A stretch of DNA of 64,000 nucleotides from Tenacibaculum skagerrakense (GCF_004345825.1 NZ_SLXM01000006.1:62001-126000); one strand, 5' to 3'; numbered from the stretch's first letter, positions 26,411 through 35,927 are shown. Translations and numbers: made by a program. The notes: a model not told the origin generated them from the letters alone.

Positions 26411-29400
26411 ATGAAAAAAACTTACCTGTTGGTAGCAGTATTCCTGCTATCTCAAACAATTTTTTCTCAAACGTCAACGCCTAAAGATATCGGCGTTATT
26501 CAACAACATTTTAATGGTTTAAAGAAGAAAAGTGAAAATTCTTCTGATGACTTTTCAGAATGGAAAGTAACGAGTACAGCTTCATCCTTAAAAAAAGGAC
26601 TTACTCATTACTACATTACTCAGTATCATAATAATATTCCTATTATTAATGGTACATACAACATGTCTGTTTTAAACGGCAAAGTAAATTATAAGTTAGA
26701 TCAATTTGTTCCAGAAATTAAATCTAAACTTACTTCTTCAAAAACATCTGGCATTACACCAGAGTCAGCAATTCAATCAGTAGTTACTAAACACCGTTTA
26801 CGATCTTCTGCAAATCTTGTTAGAATTTCTAAAAGATCAAGTAGTGGTGATGATGTAATTCATTTCGTAAATTCTGGAATTACGGAAGATAATGAGCCAA
26901 TTACAGCTCAAAAGGTATATGTTTTTCAAGACAATCAATTAAAGTTGTGTTGGAATATTAACTTATACGAAGAAGGTGGACAAAACTGGTGGAACAGTTT
27001 TGTAGATATTTCTTCTGGTAAAGTTATAGCGGAAGATAACTGGGTAATTTCTTGTAATTTCGGAGAAGTAGAGCATGCGCATTTAAAAGGAGAAGCTTAT
27101 GCTAGCAAATCAGAAGTAAATTATGTAGAAAAAAATTCAGGAGTTCCGTATGCAAAAGAATCTATGATGTTTGCACCAGATTCTTATAACGTTTATGCAA
27201 TGCCTTTATCTGATCCAGATGATGGAGGAAGAACAATTGCAACAAATCCTGCTAATTTAACTGCATCGCCTTTTGGTTGGCACGATACAAATGGAGCTTC
27301 AGGAGCAGAGTTTACTATTACAAGAGGAAACAATGTTTGGGCTCAAGAGGATGCTAATGGGAATAATGGAACAGGAGCTTCTCCAGATGGAGGTTCAGGT
27401 TTAGATTTTGATTTTCCTGTAAATTTAGGATTGTCTCCTGCTAATTACAGAGATGCATCTACAACAAACTTATTTTACTGGAATAATATAATGCATGATG
27501 TTTGGTATCAATATGGTTTTGATGAAGCTAGTGGTAACTTCCAAGAAAACAACTACGGAAAAGGTGGTGCTGGAAGTGATTCTGTAAATGCCGATTCTCA
27601 AGACGGAAGTGGTACAAACAATGCAAATTTCGCAACTCCAACTGATGGAGGAAACCCTCGAATGCAAATGTTTTTATGGAATCAAACGAATCCAGGAAGG
27701 GATGGTTCTTTTGATAACGTAATTATTGCACATGAATATGGACACGGAATTTCTACTCGTTTAGTTGGAGGTCCAAATAGCAATGCTCTTGGAGGTTCAG
27801 AACAAATGGGTGAAGGTTGGTCTGATTGGTTCGGATTAATGCTTACAATGAAAGCAGGTGATCAAGGTACTGATAGTAGAGGAGTTGGAAATTATGTGTT
27901 AGGTCAAGATAAAAACGGACCAGGAATTCGTCCGACGCCTTATTCTACTGACAGAGGAATTAATAATACTGATTATGCAGATATTAATGGTTTAAGAGTT
28001 CCGCATGGAGTAGGATATGCTTTTGCTACCATTCTTTGGGATATGACTTGGTTAATTATCGATCAAGAAGGTTTTGACCCTGATTTCTATAATGGAACAG
28101 GAGGAAACAATATTGCTATGGCTTTAGTAATAGAAGGATTAAAAAATACGGCAAGTAATCCAGGATTCGTTTCTGGTCGTGATGGTATTTTACAAGCAGA
28201 TCAAGATTTATACGGTGGTCAATACAGATGTTTAATTTGGAAAGCATTTGCTGAAAGAGGAGTTGGAGAAGGAGCTAATGAAAATAATAATGGTGGCTCT
28301 AATTCAAATACTGATCAAACAGTATCTTTTGTAAATCCTTGTGATGGAGGTGGTCCAGATCCAGATCCAGAAGTTTGTTCAGGAGATATTACTACATTCC
28401 CTTTTAGTGAAAGTTTTGAAACTAATTTTGGAGACTGGTCTAATTCAACTGCTGATGATATTGATTTTACAAGAAATTCAGGAGGTACTGCTTCTAGTAA
28501 TACAGGCCCAACTGCTGCGGCTGATGGTTCTACGTATGTATATGTAGAGGCTTCAGGAGATGGAACAGGTTTCCCAAATAAAAGAGCGGTTTTAAATTCA
28601 CCATGTTTGAATTTTAGTTCATTAGCAGAACCGAATTTATCTTTCCAATATCATATGTATGGTACAGCAATAAACTCGTTAACTGTTGAAGCAAGAGTTG
28701 ATAATACTGGTGATTGGACTTCTGTGTTTACAAGATCAGGAGATCAAGGAAATCAATGGAATGGAGCTAGTGTAGATTTAACCGCTTATGCAGGTCAATC
28801 TAGTGTGCAATTGCGTTTTGTTGTAGTTACAGGTTCTGGAACTAGCGGTTGGCAAAGTGATATTGCTATAGATTCAGTAGCTATTCAAAATGGAGGAACT
28901 GATCCAGGTCCAGATCCAGATGGTTGTAGTGGAGAAATTACTGCTTATCCATTTAATGAAAGCTTCGAAACAAGCTTCGGAGATTGGTCTAATGCTACTT
29001 CTGGTGATGATATCGATTTTACAAGAGATTCAGGAGGAACTCCATCAAGTAATACAGGTCCAAGTAGTGGAGCTGATGGAGCAACATATATTTATGTAGA
29101 AGCTTCTGGTGATGGCACAGGTTTCCCAAATAAATCGGCAATCATAAATTCGCCATGTTTAAACTTTAGTTCATTAACAACACCAAGTTTACAGTTCCAA
29201 TATCATATGTATGGTACGGCAATTAATTCATTAACCGTAGAGGCTAGAACTAATAATACTGGAGCTTGGACATCGATATTTAGTCAAAACGGAGATAAAG
29301 GAAATCAATGGAACGCAGCTAATGTTGATTTAGCAGCATATGCAGGTGAGTCTAGTGTACAAATCCGTTTTATTGTAGTTACAGGTTCAGGAACTAGTGG

Positions 29401-30229
29401 ATGGCAAAGTGATATTGCTTTAGATGCTATTTCAATTGGTGAAGATACAGGTGGACCAGATCCTGATCCAGGATGTGCTTCGTTAAACTTTAATGATTAC
29501 ACTATTACACCATTCTCTAATCAAGATTCAGCTGGAAACTTCTCTGTAGGTAGTGGAGGAGCTTCGTTAACCTTAACTAATAATACTTGGAAATATATTC
29601 CATTGAATTATACAGTTACTGCTAATACTGTAATAGAGTTTGAGTTTAGTAGTACTTCTCAAGGTGAAATTCATGGAGTTGCTTTTGAGAATGACAATAC
29701 TTTAACTGCAGCGAGATGTTTCAAAGTACATGGTACTCAAAATTATGGTATAACTAATTTCGATAATTATGCTGGTGGTACACAAACGTATGTTATTCCA
29801 GTAGGAGATTCTTATACAGGTACTATGGATAGATTAGTATTTATTAATGATAATGATGCAGGTTCAGGGAACACATCAACATTTACCAACGTAAAAATTT
29901 ATGAAGGTTCTTGTAGCTCGTCTTCAGTTCAAGTAGCTAGTTTTGGTACTAGAGTTGATCAAATGGGAGATGAGGATGAAGATGTATTATCATCAATTAC
30001 TATTGCACCTGTTCCGGTTAAGAAAGGAAACCTTTTACGAGTTTTAAGTCAAGGTAAAAACTTATCGAATACAACGTATAGCGTAATTAATGTATTAGGA
30101 CAGGTGTTAGATAAAGGAAACTTAAATGATACTAAAGCTATTAATATTGATGGGTTTAAATCAGGAGTATATATTCTTCAATTAGAGAATGAATATACAA
30201 AGGTGAGTAAACGATTCATTATTGAATAG
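26411..30229 (+). CDS. Secreted M36 (fungalysin) metalloprotease with T9SS sorting domain
   Basis: A 1272-residue secreted zinc protease. Order: signal peptide (1-19); FTP-type propeptide (about 40-200); M36 catalytic domain (about 230-650) with HEYGH, zinc ligands H441 and H445, catalytic E442, and the downstream GEGWSDWFG glutamate; two MAM/jelly-roll-like modules of 183 residues each, joined by Asp/Pro/Gly linkers such as GGPDPDP; a third beta-sandwich module (about 1022-1175, opening CASLNFNDYTITPF); and a type A T9SS C-terminal domain ending in YSVINVLGQVL and SGVYILQLEN. It should be exported by the type IX system and released or attached at the surface to digest proteins. No protease inhibitor or maturation gene is adjacent. 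Confidence 0.92.
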   Translation: MKKTYLLVAVFLLSQTIFSQTSTPKDIGVIQQHFNGLKKKSENSSDDFSEWKVTSTASSLKKGLTHYYITQYHNNIPIINGTYNMSVLNGKVNYKLDQFVPEIKSKLTSSKTSGITPESAIQSVVTKHRLRSSANLVRISKRSSSGDDVIHFVNSGITEDNEPITAQKVYVFQDNQLKLCWNINLYEEGGQNWWNSFVDISSGKVIAEDNWVISCNFGEVEHAHLKGEAYASKSEVNYVEKNSGVPYAKESMMFAPDSYNVYAMPLSDPDDGGRTIATNPANLTASPFGWHDTNGASGAEFTITRGNNVWAQEDANGNNGTGASPDGGSGLDFDFPVNLGLSPANYRDASTTNLFYWNNIMHDVWYQYGFDEASGNFQENNYGKGGAGSDSVNADSQDGSGTNNANFATPTDGGNPRMQMFLWNQTNPGRDGSFDNVIIAHEYGHGISTRLVGGPNSNALGGSEQMGEGWSDWFGLMLTMKAGDQGTDSRGVGNYVLGQDKNGPGIRPTPYSTDRGINNTDYADINGLRVPHGVGYAFATILWDMTWLIIDQEGFDPDFYNGTGGNNIAMALVIEGLKNTASNPGFVSGRDGILQADQDLYGGQYRCLIWKAFAERGVGEGANENNNGGSNSNTDQTVSFVNPCDGGGPDPDPEVCSGDITTFPFSESFETNFGDWSNSTADDIDFTRNSGGTASSNTGPTAAADGSTYVYVEASGDGTGFPNKRAVLNSPCLNFSSLAEPNLSFQYHMYGTAINSLTVEARVDNTGDWTSVFTRSGDQGNQWNGASVDLTAYAGQSSVQLRFVVVTGSGTSGWQSDIAIDSVAIQNGGTDPGPDPDGCSGEITAYPFNESFETSFGDWSNATSGDDIDFTRDSGGTPSSNTGPSSGADGATYIYVEASGDGTGFPNKSAIINSPCLNFSSLTTPSLQFQYHMYGTAINSLTVEARTNNTGAWTSIFSQNGDKGNQWNAANVDLAAYAGESSVQIRFIVVTGSGTSGWQSDIALDAISIGEDTGGPDPDPGCASLNFNDYTITPFSNQDSAGNFSVGSGGASLTLTNNTWKYIPLNYTVTANTVIEFEFSSTSQGEIHGVAFENDNTLTAARCFKVHGTQNYGITNFDNYAGGTQTYVIPVGDSYTGTMDRLVFINDNDAGSGNTSTFTNVKIYEGSCSSSSVQVASFGTRVDQMGDEDEDVLSSITIAPVPVKKGNLLRVLSQGKNLSNTTYSVINVLGQVLDKGNLNDTKAINIDGFKSGVYILQLENEYTKVSKRFIIE
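28376..29473 (+). repeat. Two 549-bp in-frame repeats inside the M36 protease gene
   Basis: Two consecutive units (28376-28924 and 28925-29473) each encode 183 residues starting at C-S-G-[DE]-I-T. Shared stretches such as SGDGTGFPNK, QYHMYGTAINSLTVEAR and VVTGSGTSGWQSDIA show a clear duplication. Nucleotide identity is high but not complete, so the copies have been diverging. Confidence 0.93.
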
Positions 30230-30263
30230 GGAAAGATTCTTATAGAAGAATAAAGATAAAATT

Positions 30264-30297
30264 AAAGCCTCTTGAATATATCAAGAGGCTTTTTAAT
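30264..30297 (+). terminator. Terminator after the M36 protease
   Basis: A 12-bp stem (aaagcctcttga / tcaagaggcttt) with loop atata and a T-rich tail, 34 bp after the stop codon. The A-run on the other side would also serve the convergent gene. Confidence 0.88.
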
Positions 30298-30354
30298 TAT
30301 GTTTATAATAAATATCCTTTTAAGAATATACTGTGTTTTTTTATGGAAGGGATT

Positions 30355-31377
30355 TTAATCAAAGTTTATTCTGGACATAATAGGAAAATGATCCGACAAT
30401 TTCTCAGAATAGGTTTTAAAACTATGTACTTTGGTTTTATTATCAGTTAAAATAAAATCAATACGAATAGGGAAAAAGTAATTAAAAGACTTTCCAAGTC
30501 CGCTTCCAGCAACTTCAAAAGCGTCTTGTTTATTTTTTGCAAGTTGTCTATATACCCAAGAGTAGGCAGTGTTATTAAAATCGCCACAAATTATTTTTTT
30601 TCCTTTCCACTGTTTTTCATGTTCCAAGAAAGCTTCTACCTGTGATGCTTGCTTTATGAATCCAGTTTTTAAACGATCAACGAGTTTTTCAGAATTAGCC
30701 TCTCCAAAGTTTTCTTTTTGAGGGTTTAGTTTTAAAGATTGTAGATGAAGATTGTACACTCTAACAGTATCTTTGTTCTTAACAATATCTATAAAAATGG
30801 CATTATTAGCACTGTTCTCAAAGTCCAAAGATCCTTTGTTGATGATTTTGTATTTTGAGAAGATTGCTGAACCAAAACTATTTCTTTTAGATTTTGGAAC
30901 GAAATATTGATAAGGAAAGTTTAGTTTAACATTTTTTGCATCGTAATATTCTTGTAAAGCAATAATGTCCGGCTCTTTTTCATTGATAAAATTCATTATC
31001 TTTTTATCAATATCCTTTTCTGTAATCCAATTGTACAAATTAAACATACGTACATTGTAACTCATTACTTTTACATCAGAATTTAAAGCAGTATTTTTTT
31101 TCGAGAACTTTACAAAAGGAGGAAAGAACATCCAACCGAATAGTAAAACAACACCAGATAATATAAAGTGTTTTTTTAGTTTTATAATCCAATAAATTAG
31201 GAATACTAAGTTAACTACTATTAAAAAAGGGACAGCTAAGCTAGCAACTGAAAAGACTGGAACCGTTTTTGGCGAAACAAAAGCCAAAAAATACGATAAC
31301 AATAAAATTGTTGCCACAATTGAGTTTATAAAGTATAGCAACTTTTGAAAAAAATTAAATTGTCTTTTAGAGGCCAT
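30355..31377 (-). CDS. Membrane-anchored endonuclease/exonuclease/phosphatase (EEP) family protein
   Basis: A 340-residue protein with three N-terminal transmembrane helices (about 13-32, 40-62 and 68-88), then an EEP fold. Catalytic features are VMSYNVRMFN, the acidic LQEYYD, GDFNNTAYSW and the terminal SDHFPIMSRI. EEP members cleave phosphodiesters in nucleic acids, lipids or second messengers; the substrate here is open. Its start codon overlaps the stop of the upstream rhomboid gene by one base, so the genes are coupled. The catalytic domain probably faces outward, but topology was not computed. Confidence 0.85.
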   Translation of the reverse strand: MASKRQFNFFQKLLYFINSIVATILLLSYFLAFVSPKTVPVFSVASLAVPFLIVVNLVFLIYWIIKLKKHFILSGVVLLFGWMFFPPFVKFSKKNTALNSDVKVMSYNVRMFNLYNWITEKDIDKKIMNFINEKEPDIIALQEYYDAKNVKLNFPYQYFVPKSKRNSFGSAIFSKYKIINKGSLDFENSANNAIFIDIVKNKDTVRVYNLHLQSLKLNPQKENFGEANSEKLVDRLKTGFIKQASQVEAFLEHEKQWKGKKIICGDFNNTAYSWVYRQLAKNKQDAFEVAGSGLGKSFNYFFPIRIDFILTDNKTKVHSFKTYSEKLSDHFPIMSRINFD

Positions 31378-32234
31378 TATTTTGGATTTCCTTGCTTGAA
31401 TAAGAACTCTTTTTCTTCTTTGGAAAGTGCGTCATAACCTGATTTTCCAATTTTATCTAAAATCTGGTCAATTTTTTGTTGATTATCAGATTTATTATTC
31501 GCTTCCTTTCTTGTCGGTTTAGGATTGTTTGATTTATAAACAGTTTTTAGTGTTTTTTTATCACGTTTAAACCACTTTGAAATATTTTTAAATAGTTCAA
31601 TTTCTTTATTACTAGCTTGATTTACATATAAGAAACCAAATAAAGCACCACCTAAATGAGCAAAATGTCCACCACCATTACCTCCAGATAAACTGATTAA
31701 ATCCATTACAACAAAGAACGCAGCTAAATGCCAAACTTTAATGTAAACATTAATTAAAGGTATTCTTAGTTCATAATTAGGAATATAAGTGGCTGTACCA
31801 ATAATAATAGCGCTAACTCCAGCTGAAGCACCAACTAAAATATGACTACTATTACTAAATGCAGGAAAATAATTCATTGCAATTAAAAAGAATATTCCTC
31901 CAAAAATAGTTCCTAATAAATAGAAGTTTAACAGCTGTTTTTGAGTGAAATACTCGGAAAATAAACGACCAAAAATATATAACCAAATACAGTTAGATAG
32001 TATATGTAAAAAGCCAGCATGTAAAAACCCGTAAGAAACAATAGACCACGGTTTAGTAATATAAGCATCTAAAGAAGATGATAATGCAAACCACTGGTCA
32101 ATAAAACTTAATTGCGTTTTATACAGTCCTGAAAAAGATGAAACTAACAAGTCTAAAATAAAAACAGCAACGTTAATGTAGATGATTTTCTCTAACATTG
32201 AAGCTCTTAAAAAATGTTGTTTTAAGTTTTCCAT
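31377..32234 (-). CDS. Rhomboid intramembrane serine protease, copy B
   Basis: A 285-residue rhomboid. The catalytic dyad is S137 in VGASAGVSA and H193 in GHFAHLGGALFG, with H77/N81 (HILSN) for the oxyanion site. Six helices are followed by a C-terminal cytosolic tail of about 80 residues that is Lys- and Asn-rich and ends in a helix (DALSKEEKEFLFKQG). Rhomboids cut single-pass membrane proteins within or near the bilayer. It lies 6 bp after the second rhomboid gene on the same strand. Confidence 0.9.
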   Translation of the reverse strand: MENLKQHFLRASMLEKIIYINVAVFILDLLVSSFSGLYKTQLSFIDQWFALSSSLDAYITKPWSIVSYGFLHAGFLHILSNCIWLYIFGRLFSEYFTQKQLLNFYLLGTIFGGIFFLIAMNYFPAFSNSSHILVGASAGVSAIIIGTATYIPNYELRIPLINVYIKVWHLAAFFVVMDLISLSGGNGGGHFAHLGGALFGFLYVNQASNKEIELFKNISKWFKRDKKTLKTVYKSNNPKPTRKEANNKSDNQQKIDQILDKIGKSGYDALSKEEKEFLFKQGNPK

Positions 32235-32240
32235 AAGCTA

Positions 32241-32984
32241 TTAGTTAATTCTAAATTGATTTTTCTTCCAGTACCAAGCAATTATAAATCCAATTAGAGC
32301 TCCACCAACATGGGCAAAGTGACCTACATTTATTCCAAACATCGATGGCCAGTTAAAAGCACCTGAAAGAATTTCATAACCTAGAAGAATTGGAATAAAA
32401 TACTTTGCAGCAATTGGAATAGGTAAAAATATGAGAGCTAATTTTGCATTTGGAAAATTTAATCCAAAAGCAGCTAAAAGTCCCATAATAGCCCCTGAAG
32501 CTCCTAGTGAAGTTCCTCCTGCTATTTGGTTGAAATTTTTTATTCTTTCTTCACCTAGAGCAGTTATCCAACGTTTATCATACATTCTTTGGTTTATCAA
32601 TTCAAATATTTCATCTTTATTGAATCCATTACTAATCAAGTCGTTTATTGTATTGTTAAATTGATAATAATCTATTATATAGGGCAAAATAACAGCTCCA
32701 ATTCCGGCAGAAAAATAAAAAAATAAAAACTTGTTTTTACCCCACATTTGCTCTAATGGAGTGCCAAACATCCATAATGCTAGCATGTTAAAGAAAATAT
32801 GAAATATGAAAGTTGGATGGTGCATAAACATATGTGTGAATATTTGCCAAACTCGAAAGTTTTCATTTTCAGGAAACCATAACGATAGCATATCATAGGC
32901 TTGATTCCCAACTAATGAAGATCCAACGAAGAATAAAATATTTATTATTATAAGATGTTTAACTACAGGTGTTAATTGTTGCAT
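32241..32984 (-). CDS. Rhomboid intramembrane serine protease, copy A
   Basis: A 247-residue rhomboid with catalytic S163 in LGASGAIMG and H225 in VGHFAHVGG; N66 in HIFFNMLALW completes the oxyanion set. A long insertion (about 105-155) between helices differs from copy B. It starts 3 bp after the mutL stop and leads directly to copy B, so mutL, two rhomboids and the EEP gene look like one transcript. The paired active rhomboids probably have different substrates. Confidence 0.9.
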   Translation of the reverse strand: MQQLTPVVKHLIIINILFFVGSSLVGNQAYDMLSLWFPENENFRVWQIFTHMFMHHPTFIFHIFFNMLALWMFGTPLEQMWGKNKFLFFYFSAGIGAVILPYIIDYYQFNNTINDLISNGFNKDEIFELINQRMYDKRWITALGEERIKNFNQIAGGTSLGASGAIMGLLAAFGLNFPNAKLALIFLPIPIAAKYFIPILLGYEILSGAFNWPSMFGINVGHFAHVGGALIGFIIAWYWKKNQFRIN

Positions 32985-32987
32985 AAT

Positions 32988-34850
32988 TTACTTGGTGAAA
33001 ATAGTGTCAATTTCTTGTAAAGTTAAGGTTTTAAATGTTGGTTTTCCTAAAGGAGAAACACTTGGCTCTTTACATGAAAATAAATTGTTTACTAATGTTT
33101 CTTGTTCTTTTCCGGATAAAACAGTACCTGTTTTAATAGCTAATGATTTAGCAAACGATTTTGCCATCACGTCAAAATGACTAAAACTTGCGTCTGGAAC
33201 TTCTAATTTAATGTCGTCTAATAGCTGCTCTAAAATCAAGGTAATCTGACTTTCAGATATCGAAATCGGTATACCTCCAATAACAACAGAGTCTTTAGTG
33301 AACTCATTAAAAACGAAACCAGCACTCTCTAAATCCGATTTAATTCCATAAATCATTTCAATGTCCGAAGATGAAAAAGAAATAGTAATCGGAAATAATA
33401 ACTGTTGGCTATTGGCTTCTTTAACAGTAATGTGTTCTAAATATTCTTCGTATAAGACACGCTGATGTGCCAATGTTTGATGTATTAAAACAACTCCCGA
33501 TTTTATAGAACTAAGTATATATTTTTTTTGAATTTGAAACGTCTTTCCGGTTTCAGTTTCTCTTTCACTTTCGAATAGTTGTTCTTGATTATTGTTTTGT
33601 TGAACAGATTCAACTTCTAAATTAGCATATAAAGATTCCCAACTTCCAGTATCTTTTTTAAAATTGCTTTGGTAAGTAGTTTTACTTGGACGGTAAGATG
33701 AGGTTTCTTTTTTAATAGGTTTGCTATCTAAAGAAATATCCTTAAAAGGATTAAACGTTGGGTCTACAATAATCTTTGGAGTAGAAACACGTTGCTTGTC
33801 TTTAAACTCATAGGGCGTGTCTAGCGTAGCGTCTCTATTAAAATCTAAAACAGGAGCAACATTATACTGACCTAAACTGTGTTTTACAGTAGCTCTTATA
33901 ATTGCATATAAAGCTTTTTCATTATCAAACTTTACTTCTGTTTTCGTTGGGTGAATATTAATATCAATAGTGTTTGGAGGTACTTCAAAATAAATAAAAT
34001 ACGTTGGATGTGCACCTTGATCTAACAGTCCCTCAAAAGCACTATTAACAGCATGATTTAAATAGGAACTTTTAATAAAACGATCATTCACGAAAAAAAA
34101 CTGTTCTCCACGTTTCTTTTTGGCAAATTCTGGTTTCGCTACAAAACCTTTAATTGAAATAATATCAGTTTCTTCTTCTGTTGGAACTAACTTTTCATTG
34201 GTTTTATTTCCGAAAATAGAAACTATTCGTTTTCTTAAATTGCTATTTTTTAAGTTGTAAACTTCATTATCGTTATGATAAAGTGCAAACGAAATATCAG
34301 GATGTGCTAAGGCAACACGCTGAAATTCATCAATAATATGCCTAGTTTCAACAGTGTCAGATTTTAAAAAATTTCTTCGAGCAGGGATATTATAAAACAA
34401 GTTTTTTACAGCAATACTTGTTCCTTTTGGAGTAGAGGTTACTTCTTGAGAAACAATAGAACTCCCTTCAATTTTTATACAAGTTCCTAATTCTTCATCA
34501 TCTTGCTTAGTTTTTAACTCAACATGAGCAATTGCTGCAATAGAAGCCAATGCTTCACCTCTAAAACCTTTGGTGTGTAGATTAAATAAATCTTCTGCGT
34601 TTTTTATTTTAGAGGTAGCATGTCTCTCAAAACATAAACGAGCATCAGTAGTGCTCATTCCTTTTCCATTGTCAATTACTTGTACTAAGGTTTTTCCAGC
34701 ATCTTTTAATAATAAAGTAATGTTAGTTGCACTAGCATCAATAGCATTTTCTAATAATTCTTTAACCACCGATGCAGGGCGTTGAACAACTTCTCCAGCT
34801 GCAATTTGATTAGCAACATGATCTGGAAGTAATTGAATAATATCTGACAT
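32988..34850 (-). CDS. mutL: DNA mismatch repair protein MutL
   Basis: MutL links MutS mismatch recognition to strand removal. The N-terminal GHKL ATPase is intact: LLENAIDASA, DNGKGMS and KGFRGEALASIAA. The C-terminal dimerisation domain is present, but the endonuclease signature is changed: where DQHAxxER is expected there is HQTLAHQR (about residue 456), and the zinc-site motif CPHGRP reads SPLGKP (about 600). Nicking activity is therefore doubtful. The start is set at ATG 34850 (620 residues, MSDIIQLLPDHVANQIAAGEV), because the 15 residues further upstream have no family match. Confidence 0.94.
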   Translation of the reverse strand: MSDIIQLLPDHVANQIAAGEVVQRPASVVKELLENAIDASATNITLLLKDAGKTLVQVIDNGKGMSTTDARLCFERHATSKIKNAEDLFNLHTKGFRGEALASIAAIAHVELKTKQDDEELGTCIKIEGSSIVSQEVTSTPKGTSIAVKNLFYNIPARRNFLKSDTVETRHIIDEFQRVALAHPDISFALYHNDNEVYNLKNSNLRKRIVSIFGNKTNEKLVPTEEETDIISIKGFVAKPEFAKKKRGEQFFFVNDRFIKSSYLNHAVNSAFEGLLDQGAHPTYFIYFEVPPNTIDINIHPTKTEVKFDNEKALYAIIRATVKHSLGQYNVAPVLDFNRDATLDTPYEFKDKQRVSTPKIIVDPTFNPFKDISLDSKPIKKETSSYRPSKTTYQSNFKKDTGSWESLYANLEVESVQQNNNQEQLFESERETETGKTFQIQKKYILSSIKSGVVLIHQTLAHQRVLYEEYLEHITVKEANSQQLLFPITISFSSSDIEMIYGIKSDLESAGFVFNEFTKDSVVIGGIPISISESQITLILEQLLDDIKLEVPDASFSHFDVMAKSFAKSLAIKTGTVLSGKEQETLVNNLFSCKEPSVSPLGKPTFKTLTLQEIDTIFTK

Positions 34851-34860
34851 TAAAATTTTT

Positions 34861-35160
34861 CTATGATAGTCTAAGGATATAGGCTGCAATACCAAAAAGA
34901 ATCGCTACTATAATGGCAATTCTAATTGTAGAATTGTAATCTCCAGAAGTCTTAGTTTTCTTCCACGTATTCCTTAACTGTCCTTTTTTTATAGTTACGT
35001 AATCGTTGTTTTCTTCAGAAACGTTTTTGGTAGTAGTATCTGAATTTTCGTATTTCTTCTTGATCTTTTCCAAACGTTCTTTACGCTCATCATAATAACG
35101 AGGTTTGTAATCAAACGTGTAATAAGATCTTCCTTTTAAAACTTTACTCCATCCAAACAT
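34861..35160 (-). CDS. Small C-terminally anchored membrane protein, function unknown
   Basis: A 99-residue protein with a basic, Tyr- and Lys-rich soluble N-terminal part (FDYKPRYYDERKERLEKIKKK) and one C-terminal hydrophobic helix (about 80-97, IRIAIIVAILFGIAAYIL), so it is probably tail-anchored. It sits 10 bp before mutL and after ribH, a gene order I associate with Flavobacteriaceae. No function can be inferred from the sequence. Confidence 0.7.
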   Translation of the reverse strand: MFGWSKVLKGRSYYTFDYKPRYYDERKERLEKIKKKYENSDTTTKNVSEENNDYVTIKKGQLRNTWKKTKTSGDYNSTIRIAIIVAILFGIAAYILRLS

Positions 35161-35265
35161 AATATTAAATATTTAAGTTAGGTTTATCATAGCTCAAAAA
35201 CCACACCAAAACGGTACATCAAAATTACGGAATTAAAGACAAGCTATCAAGTAAGTTTAGGAAAT

Positions 35266-35296
35266 TAAAAAAGCCAAGATAATTACATCTTGACTT
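35266..35296 (-). terminator. Terminator after ribH
   Basis: On the minus strand a 10-bp stem (aagtcaagat / atcttggctt, with one G-U pair) and a 6-nt loop are followed by a T-run, 35 bp after the ribH stop. Confidence 0.75.
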
Positions 35297-35330
35297 CTTT
35301 AAAATATATTTATTATTCTAAGAATAAAAA

Positions 35331-35837
35331 TTAGAAACCAACACTGTTGGTGTTTCTTCCAATATTTTTAATGGCTGCCATTTTAACAGCAGCAACGGCA
35401 CACTCTACACCTTTATTTCCTAGCTTTCCACCTGAGCGATCTAATGATTGTTGTTTTGTGTTATCTGTTAAAACACAAAAAACAACAGGTACATCATATT
35501 GAAGGTTTAAATCCTTAATTCCTTGAGTAACCCCATCACAAACAAAATCAAAATGCTTTGTTTCTCCTTGAATTACATTACCAATAGCAATTACAGCATC
35601 TAACTTTTCAGTTTCAATCATTTTCTTACATCCATAGATAAGTTCAAAACTTCCAGGTACGTCCCAAGAAATAATATTTTCTTTTTCAGCACCACAATCT
35701 AGTAAGGTGTCAATTGCACCTTGATGTAAGTTTTTAGTGATTTCAGGATTCCATTCAGAAACAACAATCCCAAATCGAAAAGCCTTCGCATTTGGGATGG
35801 TGTTTTTATCGTAATATGATAAATTCGTTGTAGCCAT
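35331..35837 (-). CDS. ribH: 6,7-dimethyl-8-ribityllumazine synthase
   Basis: RibH condenses 5-amino-6-ribitylaminouracil with 3,4-dihydroxy-2-butanone-4-phosphate in riboflavin synthesis and forms a cytoplasmic pentamer or icosahedron. Family motifs are FGIVVSEWNPEIT, WDVPGSFEL and IQGETKHFDFV with catalytic H95. The length of 168 residues is a little long owing to an N-terminal extension, as is common in flavobacteria. No other rib gene or FMN riboswitch is visible nearby. Confidence 0.95.
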   Translation of the reverse strand: MATTNLSYYDKNTIPNAKAFRFGIVVSEWNPEITKNLHQGAIDTLLDCGAEKENIISWDVPGSFELIYGCKKMIETEKLDAVIAIGNVIQGETKHFDFVCDGVTQGIKDLNLQYDVPVVFCVLTDNTKQQSLDRSGGKLGNKGVECAVAAVKMAAIKNIGRNTNSVGF

Positions 35838-35883
35838 TTAATTTAGTATTCAGTTTTACGTATTCAGATTGCAGTTTTTATTT

Positions 35884-35918
35884 ACTGATAACTGTTAACT
35901 GCCAACTATATACTGTAA
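35884..35918. repeat. Five tandem ACTG heptamers between the TPR gene and ribH
   Basis: A degenerate 7-nt tandem array: ACTGATA, ACTGTTA, ACTGCCA, ACTATAT, ACTGTAA. Just to its left, the inverted word CAGT occurs at 35840-35844 and 35872-35875, so GCAGTT can pair with AACTGC across the array. Confidence 0.7.
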
Positions 35919-35927
35919 GCTTATTTT

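Noticed and set aside
28376..29473. The 549-bp repeats as an insertion sequence or MITE
   Set aside because: They are in frame, encode folded-looking modules, and have no terminal inverted repeats or target duplication.
35884..35918. ACTG heptamer array as a CRISPR
   Set aside because: Units are only 7 nt with no spacers; no cas gene is nearby.
35838..35927. FMN riboswitch for ribH
   Set aside because: The region lacks the conserved RFN-element sequences and length.
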